Assembly: GCA_947573605.1 (NCBI GenBank)
Contig: CANPGM010000010.1
Location: 1-64,000 of the forward strand
Length of the DNA: 64,000 nt
Reading direction: 5' to 3'
Origin: an uncultured Roseburia sp.
Lineage (GTDB): Bacteria > Bacillota > Clostridia > Lachnospirales > Lachnospiraceae
The position numbers and the translations under genes are program-made. The notes beneath the pieces were generated by a model. It was not told the origin of the DNA. It saw only the letters and a list, made by a program, of their open reading frames with translations, and did not search any database. Below are positions 48,860-58,912 of the stretch, piece by piece (the first letter of the stretch is position 1; the number at the start of each line of letters is the position of its first letter).

Positions 48860-49213
48860 CGTTAAGAGAGAAAACACGTTGACGAGAAGAGTAGACTGTG
48901 GAATGCAGCAGAGAGAGATGCCCCAAAGAGACAGACCGGCTTTGGAACAAAGCAGGAAGTAAAACGGCTTTGGCGCGCTGAGAGCATCTTTGCAGGAAGC
49001 TTTCGAAAACTGACTCCGAGCGGCCCCAATCCGGTCCGGTGATTCCGTTATCATCAAAATGAGGTTCTTTTTTTTGAGAAGCGCAGTACAGATACGAGGG
49101 TGTCGTATGCATTTGTCTCATGTAAAGGAATGAAGTCGGGTGGAACCGCGGTAAGTAAGAATATCGTCCCTGGCAATGCAGATATCATCCTGCATTGCCA
49201 GGGATTTTTGCAT
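48860..49213 (+). ncRNA. T-box riboswitch leader of thrS
   Basis: T-box sequence GGGTGGAACCGCGG (49138-49151) followed by terminator TCCCTGGCAATGCAG...CTGCATTGCCAGGGATTTTTG, upstream of threonyl-tRNA synthetase. Confidence 0.95.
49167..49209 (+). terminator. T-box regulated terminator hairpin
   Basis: TCCCTGGCAATGCAG / CTGCATTGCCAGGGA + TTTTT. Confidence 0.93.
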
Positions 49214-49300
49214 GAATGGAAGGGAAAGAACGGGATTGAATCTTATAAGTTTCAATCACGATATTTGCGCGATAAAAGCAGCGCGGAAATGAGGATCATA

Positions 49301-51268
49301 ATGAGAATAACATTAAAGGACGGCTCCATAAAGGAGTACAAAGAGGCAAAGTCCGTTTATGAAATTGCCGGAGATATCAGCGACGGTTTAAAACGAATGG
49401 CCTGTGCAGGCGAGGTAAACGGAAATCTCGTAGACTTAAGAACTGTAATCGAGGAAGACTGCGAGTTAAATATTATCACAGTAAATGACGAAGCCGGATT
49501 AAAAGTGATCCGCCATACCGCATCTCATGTATTGGCGGAGGCAGTAAAGCGGCTTAGGCCTGAGGCAAAGGTTGCAATCGGTCCGGCAATTGCGGACGGC
49601 TTTTACTACGATTTCGATACGGAACCGTTTTCAAGAGAAGACCTGGACGCGCTTGAAGCGGAAATGAAAAAAATTATAAAAGACGGTCACGAACTGAAAC
49701 GGTTTACCCTTCCGAAAGAGGAAGCTATAAAGCGGATGCAGGAAAAAGGAGAACCGTATAAGGTAGAGCTAATTGAAGATTTGCCGGAGGGAGAGGAGAT
49801 TTCTTTTTACGATCAGGGAGAATTTGTCGATCTCTGTGCGGGTCCGCATCTGATAAGCACAAAAGGAATCAAAGCGTTTAAGCTGACTTCTTCTTCTATG
49901 GCTTATTGGCGGGGAGATTCGGAAAAAGCGCGTCTGCAGCGCATTTACGGAACCGCTTATAATAGGAAGGAAGACCTTGCGGCGCACCTGGAGCGAATGG
50001 AGGATGCAAAGCGGCGGGACCACAACAGACTTGGCCGTGAAATGGGTCTTTTTACAACTGTAGATGTGATTGGACAGGGACTTCCGCTCTTTACGCCGAA
50101 GGGGACTAAAATGCTGACTAAGCTTCAGCGCTGGATAGAAGATCTGGAGGAAAACGACTGGGGATATGTACGTACGAGAACCCCGCTTATGGCGAAATCC
50201 GATTTATATAAGATATCCGGTCATTGGGATCATTATAAGGACGGAATGTTTGTATTGGGCGATGAGGAAGTCGACAAAGAGGTGTTTTCGCTTCGGCCGA
50301 TGACCTGTCCGTTTCAGTATTATGTATACAAGAACGAACAGCATTCCTACCGTGATCTGCCATACCGCATGGGCGAGACTTCTACGCTGTTCCGTGCGGA
50401 GGATTCGGGCGAAATGCACGGTCTTACCCGTGTACGACAGTTTACTATTTCAGAAGGACATCTCGTTATCCGGCCCGACCAGGCTGAGGAAGAGTTAAAA
50501 AGCTGTTTTGACCTTGCTTATCATGTTTTGTCCGTGCTGGGACTGCAGGACGACGTTACGTTCCGGCTTTCCAAGTGGGATCCGGAAAATAAGAAAAAAT
50601 ATTTAGGCGACGATAATTATTGGAACAGTACGCAGGATGCGCTGCGTCAGGTATTGCTGGAAAAGAAGGTTACGTTTACGGAGGAAGAAGGAGAAGCAGC
50701 CTTCTATGGTCCTAAAATAGATATACAGGCAAAAAATGTCTATGGAAAAGAAGACACAATGATTACCATTCAGCTGGATTGCGCAATCGCGGAAAACTTC
50801 GATCTGTATTATATCGATCAGAACGGCGATAAAGTTCGTCCGTACATCATTCACAGAACGTCGCTTGGCTGTTACGAGCGCACGCTGGCGTGGCTGATTG
50901 AGAAGTATGGAGGAAAATTTCCAACCTGGCTTTGTCCCGAACAGGTTCGTGTACTTCCGATTTCCGATAAATACGAAAATTATGCAAATGAAATCGTGAA
51001 AGAATTAAAGGCAAACGGGATTGATGCCTCAGCCGATAATCGTTCCGAAAAAATCGGTTTTAAGATTCGTGAAGCGCGTCTTGATAAGCTGCCGTACATG
51101 CTTGTCGTCGGCGGACAGGAGGAAACCGACCGTACGGTATCCGTTAGAAGCCGTTTTGAAGGGAACGAAGGGACAAAGACGCTGGCGGATTTCATAGATT
51201 ATATTTCCGGAGAAATCCGTACAAAAGAAATCCGTAAAGAGTTACCGGAAGAAGAAAAGAAAAAATAA
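49301..51268 (+). CDS. thrS: Threonyl-tRNA synthetase
   Basis: HTASHVLAEAVKRL, DGFYYDFD, MTCPFQYYVYKNEQHSYRDLPYRMGE, RTSLGCYERTLAWLIE. ATG 49301 preferred over the supplied ORF start at 49100, which runs through the T-box. Confidence 0.96.
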   Translation: MRITLKDGSIKEYKEAKSVYEIAGDISDGLKRMACAGEVNGNLVDLRTVIEEDCELNIITVNDEAGLKVIRHTASHVLAEAVKRLRPEAKVAIGPAIADGFYYDFDTEPFSREDLDALEAEMKKIIKDGHELKRFTLPKEEAIKRMQEKGEPYKVELIEDLPEGEEISFYDQGEFVDLCAGPHLISTKGIKAFKLTSSSMAYWRGDSEKARLQRIYGTAYNRKEDLAAHLERMEDAKRRDHNRLGREMGLFTTVDVIGQGLPLFTPKGTKMLTKLQRWIEDLEENDWGYVRTRTPLMAKSDLYKISGHWDHYKDGMFVLGDEEVDKEVFSLRPMTCPFQYYVYKNEQHSYRDLPYRMGETSTLFRAEDSGEMHGLTRVRQFTISEGHLVIRPDQAEEELKSCFDLAYHVLSVLGLQDDVTFRLSKWDPENKKKYLGDDNYWNSTQDALRQVLLEKKVTFTEEEGEAAFYGPKIDIQAKNVYGKEDTMITIQLDCAIAENFDLYYIDQNGDKVRPYIIHRTSLGCYERTLAWLIEKYGGKFPTWLCPEQVRVLPISDKYENYANEIVKELKANGIDASADNRSEKIGFKIREARLDKLPYMLVVGGQEETDRTVSVRSRFEGNEGTKTLADFIDYISGEIRTKEIRKELPEEEKKK

Positions 51269-51374
51269 AAAAATTTAAATTGCGGAATTTCATATGTATA
51301 TGACCCGTATAAATTTTATCAGGATTTGAAATACTAATCAGGTAACAATTTGATATGCCGGAAAGGAGTATGAA

Positions 51375-51695
51375 ATGACGTATTTGGATTGTTCCGTTAC
51401 GGGATGTATGTACAATGAAGACCGCTGCTGCTGCAAGGGCGATATTATGGTTGCCGGAAAAGAAGCGAAGGAAAACAGCGGCACCTGCTGCAGCAGCTTC
51501 AAGGAGAGAGGACAGAATCAGAGCAGAAATGCAGTGGGAGAGCGTTCAAAGGAAATTGACGTCGCATGCGAAGCCTGCCACTGCAGATTTAACAAAGACA
51601 GCAAATGCGCTGCTGAGCATATCGGCATCGCCGGCGGTAATGCATGTACCTGCGGAGAGACAGAATGCGCAAGTTTTGAATGTAACTGCCGTTAG
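51375..51695 (+). CDS. DUF1540-domain Cys-rich protein (two copies of the motif)
   Basis: LDCSVTGCMYNEDRCCCKGDIMV...CSSF and VACEACHCRFNKDSKCAAEHIGI...CASFEC. Confidence 0.85.
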   Translation: MTYLDCSVTGCMYNEDRCCCKGDIMVAGKEAKENSGTCCSSFKERGQNQSRNAVGERSKEIDVACEACHCRFNKDSKCAAEHIGIAGGNACTCGETECASFECNCR

Positions 51696-51916
51696 CGCGT
51701 AACGAACTTCTGATGTTTCCCTGAACGGCTGTTTCGCATACGGCATTCTACACACGAGTTTGAGATTTTGCGAAGCGGAATCACAGGGAGAAAGCGGATT
51801 TTGCATGTGCTGCGCGCGCCGCTTAAGCCGGGTGTCGGCATGTTGGCCGACTCCCTGCAGCTGCGGCAGCGGTATGAACTTTTAATCGGATTTGACAAAA
51901 GGTATGGTTAGTTGCA

Positions 51917-52507
51917 ATGAGAAAGAAATCACATATTTCACTGGCACGTTTTCTGGTAGGCGCTTTAGACAATGAAGAATTGAAAAAACACCGGTTTTCT
52001 TTTTATCTTGGAAGTATTCTTCCCGATATCAAACCGTCTTTTGTATACAGGCGGCATGAAATGGAGGGAACTTATCCTTCTATAAAGAAGAATATCAAAC
52101 GGCTGGCCGAGGGCGATAAACTGGTATATGGAAAGCGCAAGGGGCGGAAATATTTTATGGATCTGGGGCAGATCAGTCATTATCTGGCGGATTATTTTAC
52201 CTTTCCTCATAACGAAGTATACTCCGGCAGTTTAAAGGAGCACTGTTCCTATGAAAAAGAACTGAAAAATGATTTACGTGAATACATACAGGGCGGCGAG
52301 GCATTCAAACAGGGAGAGGCCGAACTGGATTTTGACGATGCGGAAAAGCTCTGCGACTATATTGCGCGGACGCATGAAAAATATGTCGGAAGAGAGCATG
52401 GTATTGCAGATGATATTGAATATATTATCAGAGTGAACCGACAGGCGGTAAGAGCCATTATTGAACTGCTGGCGAGACGGCAGGCGGAATATTATTTATG
52501 CCGGTAA
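51917..52507 (+). CDS. Zinc-dependent phospholipase C-family protein
   Basis: FYLGSILPDIKPSF, GQISHYLADYFTFPHN, CSYEKEL; His/Asp pattern typical of the family. Confidence 0.75.
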   Translation: MRKKSHISLARFLVGALDNEELKKHRFSFYLGSILPDIKPSFVYRRHEMEGTYPSIKKNIKRLAEGDKLVYGKRKGRKYFMDLGQISHYLADYFTFPHNEVYSGSLKEHCSYEKELKNDLREYIQGGEAFKQGEAELDFDDAEKLCDYIARTHEKYVGREHGIADDIEYIIRVNRQAVRAIIELLARRQAEYYLCR

Positions 52508-52532
52508 CACCAGGCAAAATTTGAAACAGGAC

Positions 52533-52563
52533 AAAGAATCTGTCGCAGACAGATTCTTTTTTA
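52533..52563 (+). terminator. Rho-independent terminator
   Basis: AAAGAATCTGTC-GCA-GACAGATTCTTTTTT. Confidence 0.92.
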
Positions 52564-52613
52564 TTTGATATAAATGTTGATTTTTTTCCATAAGTGGGGT
52601 AAGATAGTCCTAA

Positions 52614-52650
52614 AAGTGGTGGGAAGTGGTAGAGAATGGTACAAAGTGGT
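52614..52650 (+). promoter_or_regulatory. MraZ-box array upstream of mraZ
   Basis: Four AAGTGGT-type repeats at exact 10-bp spacing: AAGTGGT 52614, AAGTGGT 52624, GAATGGT 52634, AAGTGGT 52644. Confidence 0.8.
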
Positions 52651-52775
52651 GGATAAGTTCATAACTTTGTGGATAACTTTTCAAATCAGCCGTTTTTCCA
52701 CTTTTTTCCGGGGTATCGACCGTATTTTTTGAGAAAAATGCGCGGTACGCGGGTGTTAAGGCAGGTGATTGTGTC

Positions 52776-53210
52776 ATGTTTATGGGAGAATACAACCACA
52801 CAGTAGATGCGAAAGGCAGACTGATAGTTCCGGCCAAATTCAGAGAACAGCTTGGCGATGAATTTGTAGTAACAAAGGGACTGGATGGATGCTTATTTGT
52901 GTATACTCTCGAAGAATGGCACAACATCGAAGAGAAATTTCGGAACGTTCCTATGACCTCTAAGGACGCGAGAAAGTTTTCCAGGTTCTTCTTTGCAGGA
53001 GCGGCTTCCTGTGAAGTGGACAAACAGGGGAGAATCCTGCTTCCTCCGGTATTGCGGGAATACGCGGAGCTGCAAAAAGACGTTGTTTTAGTCGGCGTCT
53101 TAAACCGCGTGGAAATCTGGGATAAGAACAGATGGCAGGAAAATGCATATGACGAAGACGAGATGGACGAAATCGCGGAACATATGGCGGATCTCGGAGT
53201 CAGCATATAG
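52776..53210 (+). CDS. mraZ: Transcriptional regulator MraZ
   Basis: [24 protein letters not shown]...[19 protein letters not shown]. Confidence 0.97.
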   Translation: MFMGEYNHTVDAKGRLIVPAKFREQLGDEFVVTKGLDGCLFVYTLEEWHNIEEKFRNVPMTSKDARKFSRFFFAGAASCEVDKQGRILLPPVLREYAELQKDVVLVGVLNRVEIWDKNRWQENAYDEDEMDEIAEHMADLGVSI

Positions 53211-53240
53211 TGTGAGGGAGAATGCAGAGAGGGGGCTTAA

Positions 53241-54179
53241 ATGGAATTTGGGCATACTTCCGTGCTTTTGCACGAAACAATTGATCATTTAAACCTCCGG
53301 CCGGCCGGAACTTATGTTGACGGTACGCTTGGCGGGGGCGGACATGCCCTTGAGACGGTGCGGCGTCTGACGAAAGGCGGTCGGTTAATCGGATTTGACC
53401 AGGATGCGGATGCAATTGCGGCGGCCGGGGAGCGTCTTTCGGAATTTTCGGATCAGGTCACAATGATACGAAGTAACTTTTCCAATATGAAGGAAGAGCT
53501 TAACCGGATCGGAGTCAAAGGAGTGGACGGCATAGTATTAGATCTTGGCGTTTCCTCCTTTCAGCTTGACACGCCGGAGCGCGGGTTTACGTACAGGGAC
53601 GAAAACGCGCCGCTCGACATGCGTATGGATGACAGAGGTACGGTAACGGCGGAAACAATTGTAAACAGCTACAGTGAAACGGAACTATACCGTATGATAA
53701 AAAACTACGGAGAGGATAGATTTGCAAAAAAAATTGCGGGCAATATTGTAAAAGAACGGGAGAAAAAAAGGATTAAAACGGCCGGGGATCTGACGGAAAT
53801 CATAAAGAAATCGATTCCGGCGAAGGCCTTAATCACCGGCGGGCATCCTGCCAAAAGAACGTTTCAGGCAATCCGGATTGAACTGAATCAGGAGCTTGCC
53901 GTATTAGAAAACAGTCTTGACGATATGATTTCTCTGCTGAATCCGGGCGGCAGAATCTGCATCATTACGTTCCATTCTTTGGAGGACCGTATCGTAAAGA
54001 CAGGCTTTCGGAAAAACGAAAACCCGTGTACCTGTCCGCCGGATTTTCCGGTCTGTGTGTGCGGGAAAAGGTCAAGGGGCAGAGTGATTACCAAAAAACC
54101 AATTCTGCCGTCCGAGGAGGAAATGAATCAGAATGCACGGTCGAAAAGTGCAAAATTAAGAGTATTTGAAAGATCTTAA
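53241..54179 (+). CDS. rsmH: 16S rRNA (cytosine1402-N4)-methyltransferase
   Basis: [59 protein letters not shown]. Confidence 0.97.
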   Translation: MEFGHTSVLLHETIDHLNLRPAGTYVDGTLGGGGHALETVRRLTKGGRLIGFDQDADAIAAAGERLSEFSDQVTMIRSNFSNMKEELNRIGVKGVDGIVLDLGVSSFQLDTPERGFTYRDENAPLDMRMDDRGTVTAETIVNSYSETELYRMIKNYGEDRFAKKIAGNIVKEREKKRIKTAGDLTEIIKKSIPAKALITGGHPAKRTFQAIRIELNQELAVLENSLDDMISLLNPGGRICIITFHSLEDRIVKTGFRKNENPCTCPPDFPVCVCGKRSRGRVITKKPILPSEEEMNQNARSKSAKLRVFERS

Positions 54180-54422
54180 ATGTATTTCTGCTTCAAGAGG
54201 GAGTTGCAGTTGTATAGAAAGTCAGGGATTAAGCGTAAGAAGAACTGCTAAAACCAGGTTGTAAGTCTGCTTTGCAGACTTTTCTCACCTTATTAGGAAA
54301 CTGCGTCGTCAGACGCTTGCAAGCGTCACGAAGAGACGCTTTCTTACGCCTGGGAAATGCCGGAGAACATGGCATTTCTCATCCGGAATGAAGTCGCGGC
54401 AAAGCTGCGGCATGGAGGTAGT

Positions 54423-54923
54423 ATGAAAAGAGAAGCAGAAGATAGAAGAAATTATCATTATTATGCGGAGGGGAATACGGTTCGTCAGTTAGAACCGATG
54501 CCGGATTACAGGCTTGAGCGGAAACTCAGGCAGGAGAGGGAACAGGAGGAGGAACGGAGAAGAAAAAAGAGGGAAGCCAGAAGAAAGCAGGAAAAAGCGC
54601 TTCGCATGGGCAGAAGCTACGTTGGATTTCTCACCTTAGCGGTAGCGGTTTTCGGCGCTTTTACCGGCACCTATATTATGATACAGTCAGATGTGACAGC
54701 CAGGTTAAAGAATATTTCAAAGCTTGAGAGTCAGATTTCCGATTTAAGAGCGGAGAATGACGAAGCGCAGAAGCGGATAAGTACAACGATTGACTTAGAC
54801 CGCATTAAGGAAACGGCGATCAATGAATACGGTATGTTTTATGCGACGCCGGACCAGATTATCTACTATACGATTGACGACGACGATTATATGAATCAGT
54901 ATAGCGATATACCGGAAAAGTAA
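54423..54923 (+). CDS. ftsL: FtsL-like cell division protein
   Basis: Charged N-terminus, single TM, coiled coil (LESQISDLRAENDEAQ); between rsmH and PBP genes; RBS ggaggt before ATG 54423. Confidence 0.85.
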   Translation: MKREAEDRRNYHYYAEGNTVRQLEPMPDYRLERKLRQEREQEEERRRKKREARRKQEKALRMGRSYVGFLTLAVAVFGAFTGTYIMIQSDVTARLKNISKLESQISDLRAENDEAQKRISTTIDLDRIKETAINEYGMFYATPDQIIYYTIDDDDYMNQYSDIPEK

Positions 54924-54938
54924 AAAGCGGGTGTTACA

Positions 54939-57047
54939 ATGGCAGCAAGAAAGAAAAAAAAGCCTCTGTTAAAATTTCCAAAGAGGATGCAGAAAAAGCT
55001 GGTGGTAATGTTTGCCGTTATTTCGATGATGCTGATCGGGCTTGTGGCGAGACTGATGTACATCGAACATACGGAAGGCTCAAAATACGAAAAAATAGTA
55101 TTGTCGCAGCAGGAGTATGACAGTAAAACGATCCCCTATCAGCGGGGAGATATTGTAGACCGGAAGGGAACGGTTTTGGCGACCAGTATCGCCGTTTATA
55201 ATGTGATACTGGATTGTTACATTTTAAACAGTGAGGAAAAATATCTGGAACCGACCGTCCGCGCGCTCACCGAATGCTTTCCGGATATCAAAAGCGAGGA
55301 TGTCTATACGTATGCAAGGGAAGAGAAAGAAAACAGATATATCATCCTTGCAAGGAAACTGCCGTATGATACGGTTCAAAAGTTTATTGAGCTGCAGGAG
55401 GAAACAGACGAGAACGGAAAGCTTCTCAATCCTGACATAAAGGGCGTTTGGTTTGAAAAAGAGTATCAGAGGCAGTATCCGAACGGAGAGCTTGCGAGCG
55501 CCGTAATCGGTTTTACGGCTTCGGGAAATCTGGGAATCAACGGACTGGAAAATTATTACAACGGCACGTTAAACGGAATTGACGGCAGGGAATACGGCTA
55601 TCTGAATGCGGACAGCAATTTTGAAAAAACAGTGAAACCCGCAGTAAACGGAAGTACGCTTGTGACGACGCTGGATGCGACGGTACAGAAGGCGGTAGAA
55701 GATAAAATCAGAGATTTTAACGAGGCGTATAAGGGAAATTTCAGAACAGAAGACGAAGGCGCGACTCATATTGCAGCGATCGTTATGAATCCGAACAACG
55801 GCGATGTGCTTGCAATGGCAAATTTCCCGAATTATGATTTAAATCAGCCGAGAGATTTAAGCCGTTATTATACGGAAGAGGAACTGGCGGGCCTTGATGA
55901 CGATGCAAAGCTGAAACTTTTAAATGAATTGTGGCAGAATTTCTGTATTTATTATACGTTCGAACCGGGGTCGACGGCAAAAGCGTTTACAATCGCCGCA
56001 GGCCTTGAGACGGGAACCGTTTCGAAAGACGCGACTTACGACTGCGACGGATTCGAAACATTTCCGGGACTGGCGACGCCGATTAAATGCAGCAACCGGA
56101 GCGGGCACGGCACGCAGACGGTAGAAGAATCGCTGATGAATTCCTGTAATGACGCGCTGATGCAGATGTCTTATACAATCGGCACGGAGAATTTTGCGGT
56201 TTATCAGCAGATTTTCGGGTTCGGGCAGAAAACGAATATTGACCTTCCGGGAGAAGCGCGGACAGACGGTCTGCTTTATACGGCAGAGAACATGTCGAAA
56301 ATTGATCTTGCAACAAATTCTTTCGGTCAGAATTTTAACTGTACCATGATTCAGATGGCGTCCGCCTTCAGTTCGCTGATTAACGGCGGGCATCTTTATC
56401 AGCCTCGCGTGGTAAGCGCGCTTGCGGATGAAAAAGGAAATATCATCGAAGAATTTTCACCGACGCTGGTTCGGGAGACTGTATCGCAGTCCACAAGCGA
56501 TCTGTTAAGAGGATATTTGTTTTCGACCGTCAGCGTGGGAACAGGTCAGGTGGCAAAGGTTGACGGCTACTCAATGGGAGGAAAAACGGGTACCGGAGAA
56601 AAGCTATTAAGAGACGGTGAAAATTATCTGGTTTCGTTTATCGGGTTTGCTCCGGCGGAGAATCCTCAAATTGTCGTTTACTGCATTATTGACGAGCCAA
56701 ATGTAGATGATCAGCCGCACAGCACCTTTGCGCAGAACATTGCGCGAGAGATATTGGAAGAGATTCTTCCTTATTTAAATATTTATCCCGATGAACCCAC
56801 GACCGGACTGCATTTGGGATGGGATATAAAAGGCGAAGATACGGGAGCGGGCTCCATGACGGATACGCTGATTGGCAGTATGAATAACAAAGAAGGAGAA
56901 AAAGAAGAAGAACAGGAGGAATTTGAAGCTCCGGCAGACGTGCCGAATACGACGGACAATATGCCGGGCGCGGAGGAAAACAGGGAAGAAAATGAGAAAA
57001 ACGACGGAGTAGAGGCCGAGGAAGCGGGTGTTGTTCCCGAAAATTAG
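54939..57047 (+). CDS. Class B penicillin-binding protein (FtsI/SpoVD family), first copy
   Basis: EPGSTAKAFT (SxxK), NSCND (SxN), GGKTGTGEK (KTG). Confidence 0.94.
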   Translation: MAARKKKKPLLKFPKRMQKKLVVMFAVISMMLIGLVARLMYIEHTEGSKYEKIVLSQQEYDSKTIPYQRGDIVDRKGTVLATSIAVYNVILDCYILNSEEKYLEPTVRALTECFPDIKSEDVYTYAREEKENRYIILARKLPYDTVQKFIELQEETDENGKLLNPDIKGVWFEKEYQRQYPNGELASAVIGFTASGNLGINGLENYYNGTLNGIDGREYGYLNADSNFEKTVKPAVNGSTLVTTLDATVQKAVEDKIRDFNEAYKGNFRTEDEGATHIAAIVMNPNNGDVLAMANFPNYDLNQPRDLSRYYTEEELAGLDDDAKLKLLNELWQNFCIYYTFEPGSTAKAFTIAAGLETGTVSKDATYDCDGFETFPGLATPIKCSNRSGHGTQTVEESLMNSCNDALMQMSYTIGTENFAVYQQIFGFGQKTNIDLPGEARTDGLLYTAENMSKIDLATNSFGQNFNCTMIQMASAFSSLINGGHLYQPRVVSALADEKGNIIEEFSPTLVRETVSQSTSDLLRGYLFSTVSVGTGQVAKVDGYSMGGKTGTGEKLLRDGENYLVSFIGFAPAENPQIVVYCIIDEPNVDDQPHSTFAQNIAREILEEILPYLNIYPDEPTTGLHLGWDIKGEDTGAGSMTDTLIGSMNNKEGEKEEEQEEFEAPADVPNTTDNMPGAEENREENEKNDGVEAEEAGVVPEN

Positions 57048-57117
57048 CATGATAAAAACATAACCGGAAGAATGTCTGAATAAGTTGTTATGAAAGCTGT
57101 TATAAGGATGTAGGAAG

Positions 57118-58833
57118 ATGATTCGCAGCAAGACATTTCAACGCAAAAAAATTATGGTTATGTTTCTTGTGATATTTTTTATCCTGATGTTTTTAATCGG
57201 AAGACTGGTCTATCTGATGGTTTTCTGTTCCGAATATTATGGAAAGAAGGCAGATGACCTTCATGAAAGAGAAAGAGATATCAAGGCTGCGAGGGGCCGG
57301 ATTCTCGATGTCAACGGAACGGTTCTGGCGACCAATAAATCTGTCTGTACGATATCCGTGATACATAATCAGATTGAGGAACCGGAAGCGGTGATTCAAA
57401 TGCTTGTAAAGGAGCTGGAGCTTTCGGAAGAGACGGTACGGAAACGGGTGGAAAAGGTCAGTTCGATTGAACGGATAAAGACAAATGTAGATAAGGAGAT
57501 CGGAGATCGGGTACGCGCCTACGGACTTGCGGGAGTAAAGGTAGATGAGGACTACAAGCGTTATTATCCTTATGAAACGCTTGCTTCTAAAGTACTGGGC
57601 TTTACCGGATCAGACAATCAGGGGATTTTGGGACTGGAGGTAAAATACGACAAATATCTGCAGGGAACAAACGGGAAGATCTTAACGCTCACCGACGCCC
57701 GCGGTGTGGAAATCGAAAATGCGGGCGAGAGCAGGATGGAGCCGATCAACGGAAACGACCTTGTAATTTCACTCGATTATAATATCCAGATGTACTGTGA
57801 GCAGGCTGCGAAGAAAGCATATCTTAAGAAAGAGGCGGAGAGCGTTTCCGTAATTGTCATGAACCCGCAGAACGGAGAACTGATGGCAATGGTCAATTAC
57901 CCGGAGTTTAATTTAAACGATCCGTTTACTTTAAATTATGAATTGACGCAGGAGGTTTCGGCCGAAGAGCATCAGAACCTTTTAAATCAGATGTGGAGAA
58001 ATCAGTGTATCAGCGATACCTACGAGCCGGGTTCGACCTTTAAGACGATTACGGCGGCTGCGGCTTTAGAGGAAAAGGTAGTGCGCCTTGAGGATAATTT
58101 TTTCTGCCCCGGTTATAAAATAGTGGAAGACCGGAGAATCCGATGTGCGCGTACGAACGGACATGGGGCTGAGACATTTGTAACAGGAATTATGAATTCC
58201 TGCAATCCGGTTTTTATGGAGGTTGGAGAACGCCTGGGAAGAGAGAATTTTTATAAATATTTCCGGCAATTCGGGCTGCTGTCAAAAACCAATATCGATT
58301 TGCCTGGAGAAGCCGCGACGATTATGCATAAAGAGGAAAACATAGGTCCGGTTGAGCTGGCGACGATTTCTTTCGGACAGTCGTTCCAGATTACGCCGAT
58401 TCAGCTTGTCACAACCGTTTCTTCCCTTATTAACGGCGGAAAGCGCGTGACGCCGCATTTCGGCGTACGGGTACAAAGTGAAGAAGGAGAAACCGTACAT
58501 ACTTTTGCTTATGAAACCTACGAGGGCATATGCAGCGCGGAAACTTCCGAAACAATGCGGTTTCTGTTAGAGAAGGTGGTATCGGAAGGCGGAGGAAAAA
58601 ACGCGAAAATCGAAGGTGTGGAGATCGGTGGGAAGACGGCGACTTCGCAGACGCTTCCTCGAAGCGATCATAAATATATTTCGTCTTTTCTCGGATTTGC
58701 CCCGGCATCCGATCCGAAGGTGCTGGTACTTGTAATTATCAGAGATCCCGAGGGGATTTATTACGGAGGCACAATTGCCGCGCCTGTGGCAAAAGAAATT
58801 TTTGAAAACATTCTGCCTTACCTTGATAAATGA
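57118..58833 (+). CDS. Class B penicillin-binding protein (FtsI/SpoVD family), second copy
   Basis: EPGSTFKTIT (SxxK), NSCNP (SxN), GGKTATSQ at the KTG position; transpeptidase domain similar to the preceding gene. Confidence 0.93.
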   Translation: MIRSKTFQRKKIMVMFLVIFFILMFLIGRLVYLMVFCSEYYGKKADDLHERERDIKAARGRILDVNGTVLATNKSVCTISVIHNQIEEPEAVIQMLVKELELSEETVRKRVEKVSSIERIKTNVDKEIGDRVRAYGLAGVKVDEDYKRYYPYETLASKVLGFTGSDNQGILGLEVKYDKYLQGTNGKILTLTDARGVEIENAGESRMEPINGNDLVISLDYNIQMYCEQAAKKAYLKKEAESVSVIVMNPQNGELMAMVNYPEFNLNDPFTLNYELTQEVSAEEHQNLLNQMWRNQCISDTYEPGSTFKTITAAAALEEKVVRLEDNFFCPGYKIVEDRRIRCARTNGHGAETFVTGIMNSCNPVFMEVGERLGRENFYKYFRQFGLLSKTNIDLPGEAATIMHKEENIGPVELATISFGQSFQITPIQLVTTVSSLINGGKRVTPHFGVRVQSEEGETVHTFAYETYEGICSAETSETMRFLLEKVVSEGGGKNAKIEGVEIGGKTATSQTLPRSDHKYISSFLGFAPASDPKVLVLVIIRDPEGIYYGGTIAAPVAKEIFENILPYLDK

Positions 58834-58912
58834 GAAAAAATGACGTATACTGGTATACTATAGCGTCGACGGGCGCTTTCATTCCCAAAGGAAGAAAGGT
58901 ACGGTTACTATT

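Noticed and set aside
49100-49300. N-terminal extension of thrS in the ORF track
   Set aside because: Runs through the T-box sequence and terminator hairpin; the genuine start is at 49289-49301.
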